A model generated the notes under the pieces. That model was not told where the DNA came from and ran no database searches. It worked only from the letters and a program-made list of their open reading frames with translations. The translations under genes were made by a program, and so were the position numbers. 64,000 nt of DNA, taken from the NCBI GenBank assembly GCA_025504975.1, contig JANUWI010000006.1, positions 62,001 to 126,000 on the forward strand, read 5' to 3'. Each line of letters opens with the position of its first letter. Within the stretch, counting starts at the first letter, position 1. The DNA comes from Plenodomus lindquistii. Its lineage: Eukaryota > Ascomycota > Dothideomycetes > Pleosporales > Leptosphaeriaceae. Positions 61,301 through 64,000 of this stretch are shown one piece after another.

Positions 61301-64000
61301 AGTACATCAAAGTTGTAATACCTCGTGTAGTCCGACGCGACCATCTCAGCGACCATGGCTTCTTGGAGTGGAGTAGGAGGAAGAACATCCTCCAAATCAG
61401 CAGCGTCGATTTCATGATTTCGCAGGTAACGTCGCAGTATTCCCTTCTGCACATCCAAATGCAATGATGAAGAGCTATCTTCTGTCTGGCCATTTTCCAC
61501 GGTCAAACCCTGCACCATTCGTGCAATCGTAAGGCCACGCATGATGCCGCTAACCGAAAGGTCAACACCGCGCTTCTTGAGCTTCGAAGACAGTTTGATA
61601 GCATCGATGCTGTCGAGACCTAGTTCAAAGATGGACGTTGCTGCGCTAACGTCTGCGACGTCCACACCAGAAAGATCCGCGACTTCCTCCCGAACACTGA
61701 TCGCAGTGGTGGTCCAATCAAAGTCTGTGGCCTGAGAAGCGCCGGCATTTGATGGTTCCTTCTTTTCCTCGCCTGCATTACTTCCCTGTGTTATGCCTGT
61801 CGGCAGCTCAACTTCAACGTCCACATTCGCGAGAATTTGTCGTAAGTTGTCCTCGAATCGATCTAACAGCATGTTCGAGCTTTCCTCATCCACGATATGT
61901 CCCTGCGTGATCAACGTTAATTTCAACCCGTCCTTCGACCTCTGCTCAACTTCAAGAGCAAGAGGATAGTCTGCCACAGCCTCTCCATCCTCAACCACCC
62001 ATGCATCATTCTTCGACCAATCCTCCTCTTCCTGCGCGACTTGGTACACGAACAGCGTATCAAATAGCGGCTGGTCTGCACTCCTCTTAGACCACTTCAT
62101 GATGTCCCTCAATGATGTGTGTTGATACATATGAGAGGCGACATTGAAATCGTGCACCCTTTTGACGATATTCGCCCATGAATCGTTGCTTTGAGCGCGG
62201 TGATGATATGGGATGGTGTTGAACAAAGGACCAATGATGCGATCTGCGCCTTCCAAGTCGATGCTGCGGCCAGATACGACAAGACCTGTCGTGATCGCAG
62301 CCTTGATGTGTTCTTGAAGAGCAGTAAGCCAGCATGCTTGTGCGATGGCCTGCGCGGTGACATTCAATCTTCGCCGTATAGAGTCAAGCGCTGATAAGTT
62401 TCCCAGCTTACGTGTAGTTGCAACCGGACGGCCTACGTGTGCTTCGTCACTTGACGATGCTAGGAGGGGAGAGGGCGAGGATTGCGCTAGATGGTTCTGC
62501 CAAAAGTCCTTCGCGCCAGCCGTTGTCCGAAGTGGGCCGTAAGCGAGAGCAGTGTGGAAGGCAGGAACATCTTTGGTAAGGTCTGCCCCTTTGTACGCCC
62601 GCCATACTGCATCAAAGAGGAGCTCGATACTGTTGCCGTCATAAAGCCCATGGAAGATGTGAACCACAAGGAATTGCTCGCTTGGGCTTGTGAGTAGATG
62701 AATTTCGAAAGGCTGTCGCAGCTCGTCCTGATTATGCGACAACCATGCTTGTCTGAGTTGAACCAACTCCTCGGTCGCAGCTTCACTTGATGCGAGCGTA
62801 TGCGTAGCAAAGCCAGGAGCCTTTTGATTAAGCACAGCCTGCACGTATCCATCCTCAGTATTGACAAACACAGTACGCAGGATCTGTGCCCATGCAGACA
62901 CGCGCAACCAAGCTTCTTGCAGTTTTCCCGCATTAATAGCGTTATTGAGCTTGAAACGGAAGGTGTTGAAATATAAGCCCGAATCGCTCTCGAGATATCG
63001 CGCGATCATACCCTGCTGCAGAGGCGTACAAGGCGCAATCGCCTCGATCGTTGAGGTCTCGATGGAGAGAGCTTGCGCAACGGTCCTTCGATGGCGATGC
63101 TGGGCCGCAGATATCGCTTGTTGTGCTGCTAGGACGGATCCACGGTCATTACCGCTATCTTTATCAGACTTCAGAGCCTTAGCCAGTCGACGGACGGTGG
63201 AGTGCTTCATGACCATGGATGCAGAGGCTTTCTCGAGACCGGCCTGCTTCATCGCTTGTGAGACGCTGATCACAGATATAGAGTCCATGCCCAATTCGAA
63301 CAAGCTTGTGTCTTTGCTGATGTCCTCTTCGCTGATGCTGAGAGTCTGTGACAAGATTTCGCGGATTATCTGCTCAGCATTTAACCATGTGTCATCCTTT
63401 CGGTTTGGAGTAGTTGACAACATCTGCAACTCGCCAGCTGAGAGAGCTTGGAAAAGCGCCTTGAGTCTCTTTCCATCCGCCTTGTTATTGATGTTCAGTG
63501 GCATGCTCGTGAGTGAGATAAAGTGAGTTGGAACCATGTATGGAGGGAGCCTGTCATGGCATGCTTCCCTGGTGTTCGATACTTGTTGGAAATCGTCAAA
63601 CAAGACTTCCGGCTGGCGGTTCGCATGTCTTCCAAGAACCAGGAAAGATACAAGCTGTTCCTTCTGTTGCTTCGGATGCTTGAGAACCAGGGTCGCAACA
63701 TCCGCAATCTCGCTACTTGATTGCCGAATTACCGAATTGATCTCGCCCACCTCAAGCCTCTGACCACGTAATTTGACCTGATCGTCTGCACGACCCAGGA
63801 AGTCGAAAGTACCATCGTGTAGTATCCTGACAAGATCGCCGGTTCGGTACACACGTTCTTCATGTCGCTCGAGATAGGGAAATTTCTCCGAGGTCAAGTC
63901 TGGGCGGTTGAGGTAGCCTTTACCCACAAGCTTGCCTGTCACACAGAGCTCGCCAATGCCGCCGCGAAGAATCGGTTCATCTGTACCAGGCTTGAGCACC
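58371..64000 (-). CDS. NPS2: Ferrichrome-type siderophore synthetase (SidC/NPS2-like NRPS), 3' part, 5' end outside window
   Basis: Joins hydroxamate ornithine and other amino acids into an intracellular ferrichrome-type siderophore in characterised homologues. The exons seen are 58,570-64,000 (1810 codons, open at the window edge) and 58,371-58,505 (44 codons), joined across a 64-nt intron (GTAAGT donor at 58,569, acceptor before 58,505). Domains, numbered from the first codon at 63,999: end of an adenylation domain (YRTGDLVR at 51, GRADDQVKLRGQ at 69, NKADGKRL near 172), carrier Ser240, condensation at about 320-730 (FHGLYDG at 449), carrier Ser797, condensation at about 870-1285 (AHALYDG at 1003), carrier Ser1350, condensation at about 1425-1810 (HHALYDG at 1548). 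A-T-C-T-C-T-C is the hallmark C-terminus of SidC/NPS2. The last exon (IDVEATIRRGALDVGVFAP) is typical of their end. The product cannot be told without the A domains. Confidence 0.9.

Overview
The window is nuclear DNA of a filamentous ascomycete, most likely a pleosporalean Dothideomycete. The evidence is short GT-AG introns (about 40-95 nt), Kozak-like starts, a CFEM protein, a ferrichrome-type NRPS, Fot1/pogo transposons, and a large block with the signature of repeat-induced point mutation (RIP). Two transposons measure 1862 and 1845 bp between their TA target sites. From memory these are the lengths published for Molly and Pixie of Parastagonospora (Stagonospora) nodorum, so that species or a close relative is my best guess. 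An alignment is needed to confirm it.

Layout. Bases 1-17,280 are ordinary-composition gene space: a conserved 1221-aa fungal protein of unknown function (+), a CFEM GPI-anchored protein (+, three exons), a GCIP/cyclin-D1-binding-like protein (-), a possible 65-aa spliced gene (+) and a broken CorA-like membrane-protein gene (+). Between them are microsatellites, minisatellites and two inverted repeats, with long stretches where I see no gene.

Bases 17,281-57,604 form an AT-rich transposon graveyard, interrupted only by one intact GC-normal transposon. Translated fossils and repeat geometry resolve it into nested insertions. Two copies of one Ty3/Gypsy family (B1, B2, minus orientation) carry an inserted second Gypsy family (A, plus) and Fot1/pogo elements. 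A fragment of B, an internally deleted Ty1/Copia element, and further Fot1/pogo copies lie side by side. At 54,870-56,731 sits an intact Fot1/pogo element with 64-bp perfect terminal inverted repeats and an uninterrupted 550-aa DD35D transposase, itself inserted in a RIP-destroyed relative.

Bases 57,635-64,000 return to gene space. A small DUF7704-type membrane protein (+) starts about 30 bp beyond the transposon block. It converges on the 3' part of a SidC/NPS2-type siderophore synthetase (-), whose last exon lies beyond an intron that a plain ORF reading misses; its 5' part lies outside the window.

Two genes point to iron: the extracellular CFEM protein (haem/iron capture in characterised relatives) and the ferrichrome-type NRPS (hydroxamate siderophore). 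They are about 46.5 kb apart across the transposon block and there is no sign of co-regulation. The strongest unusual signals are the intact transposon nested in its decayed kin, the two tandem 17-bp units in the termini of the Fot1/pogo copies, and the decay of the CorA-like gene next to the RIP block.
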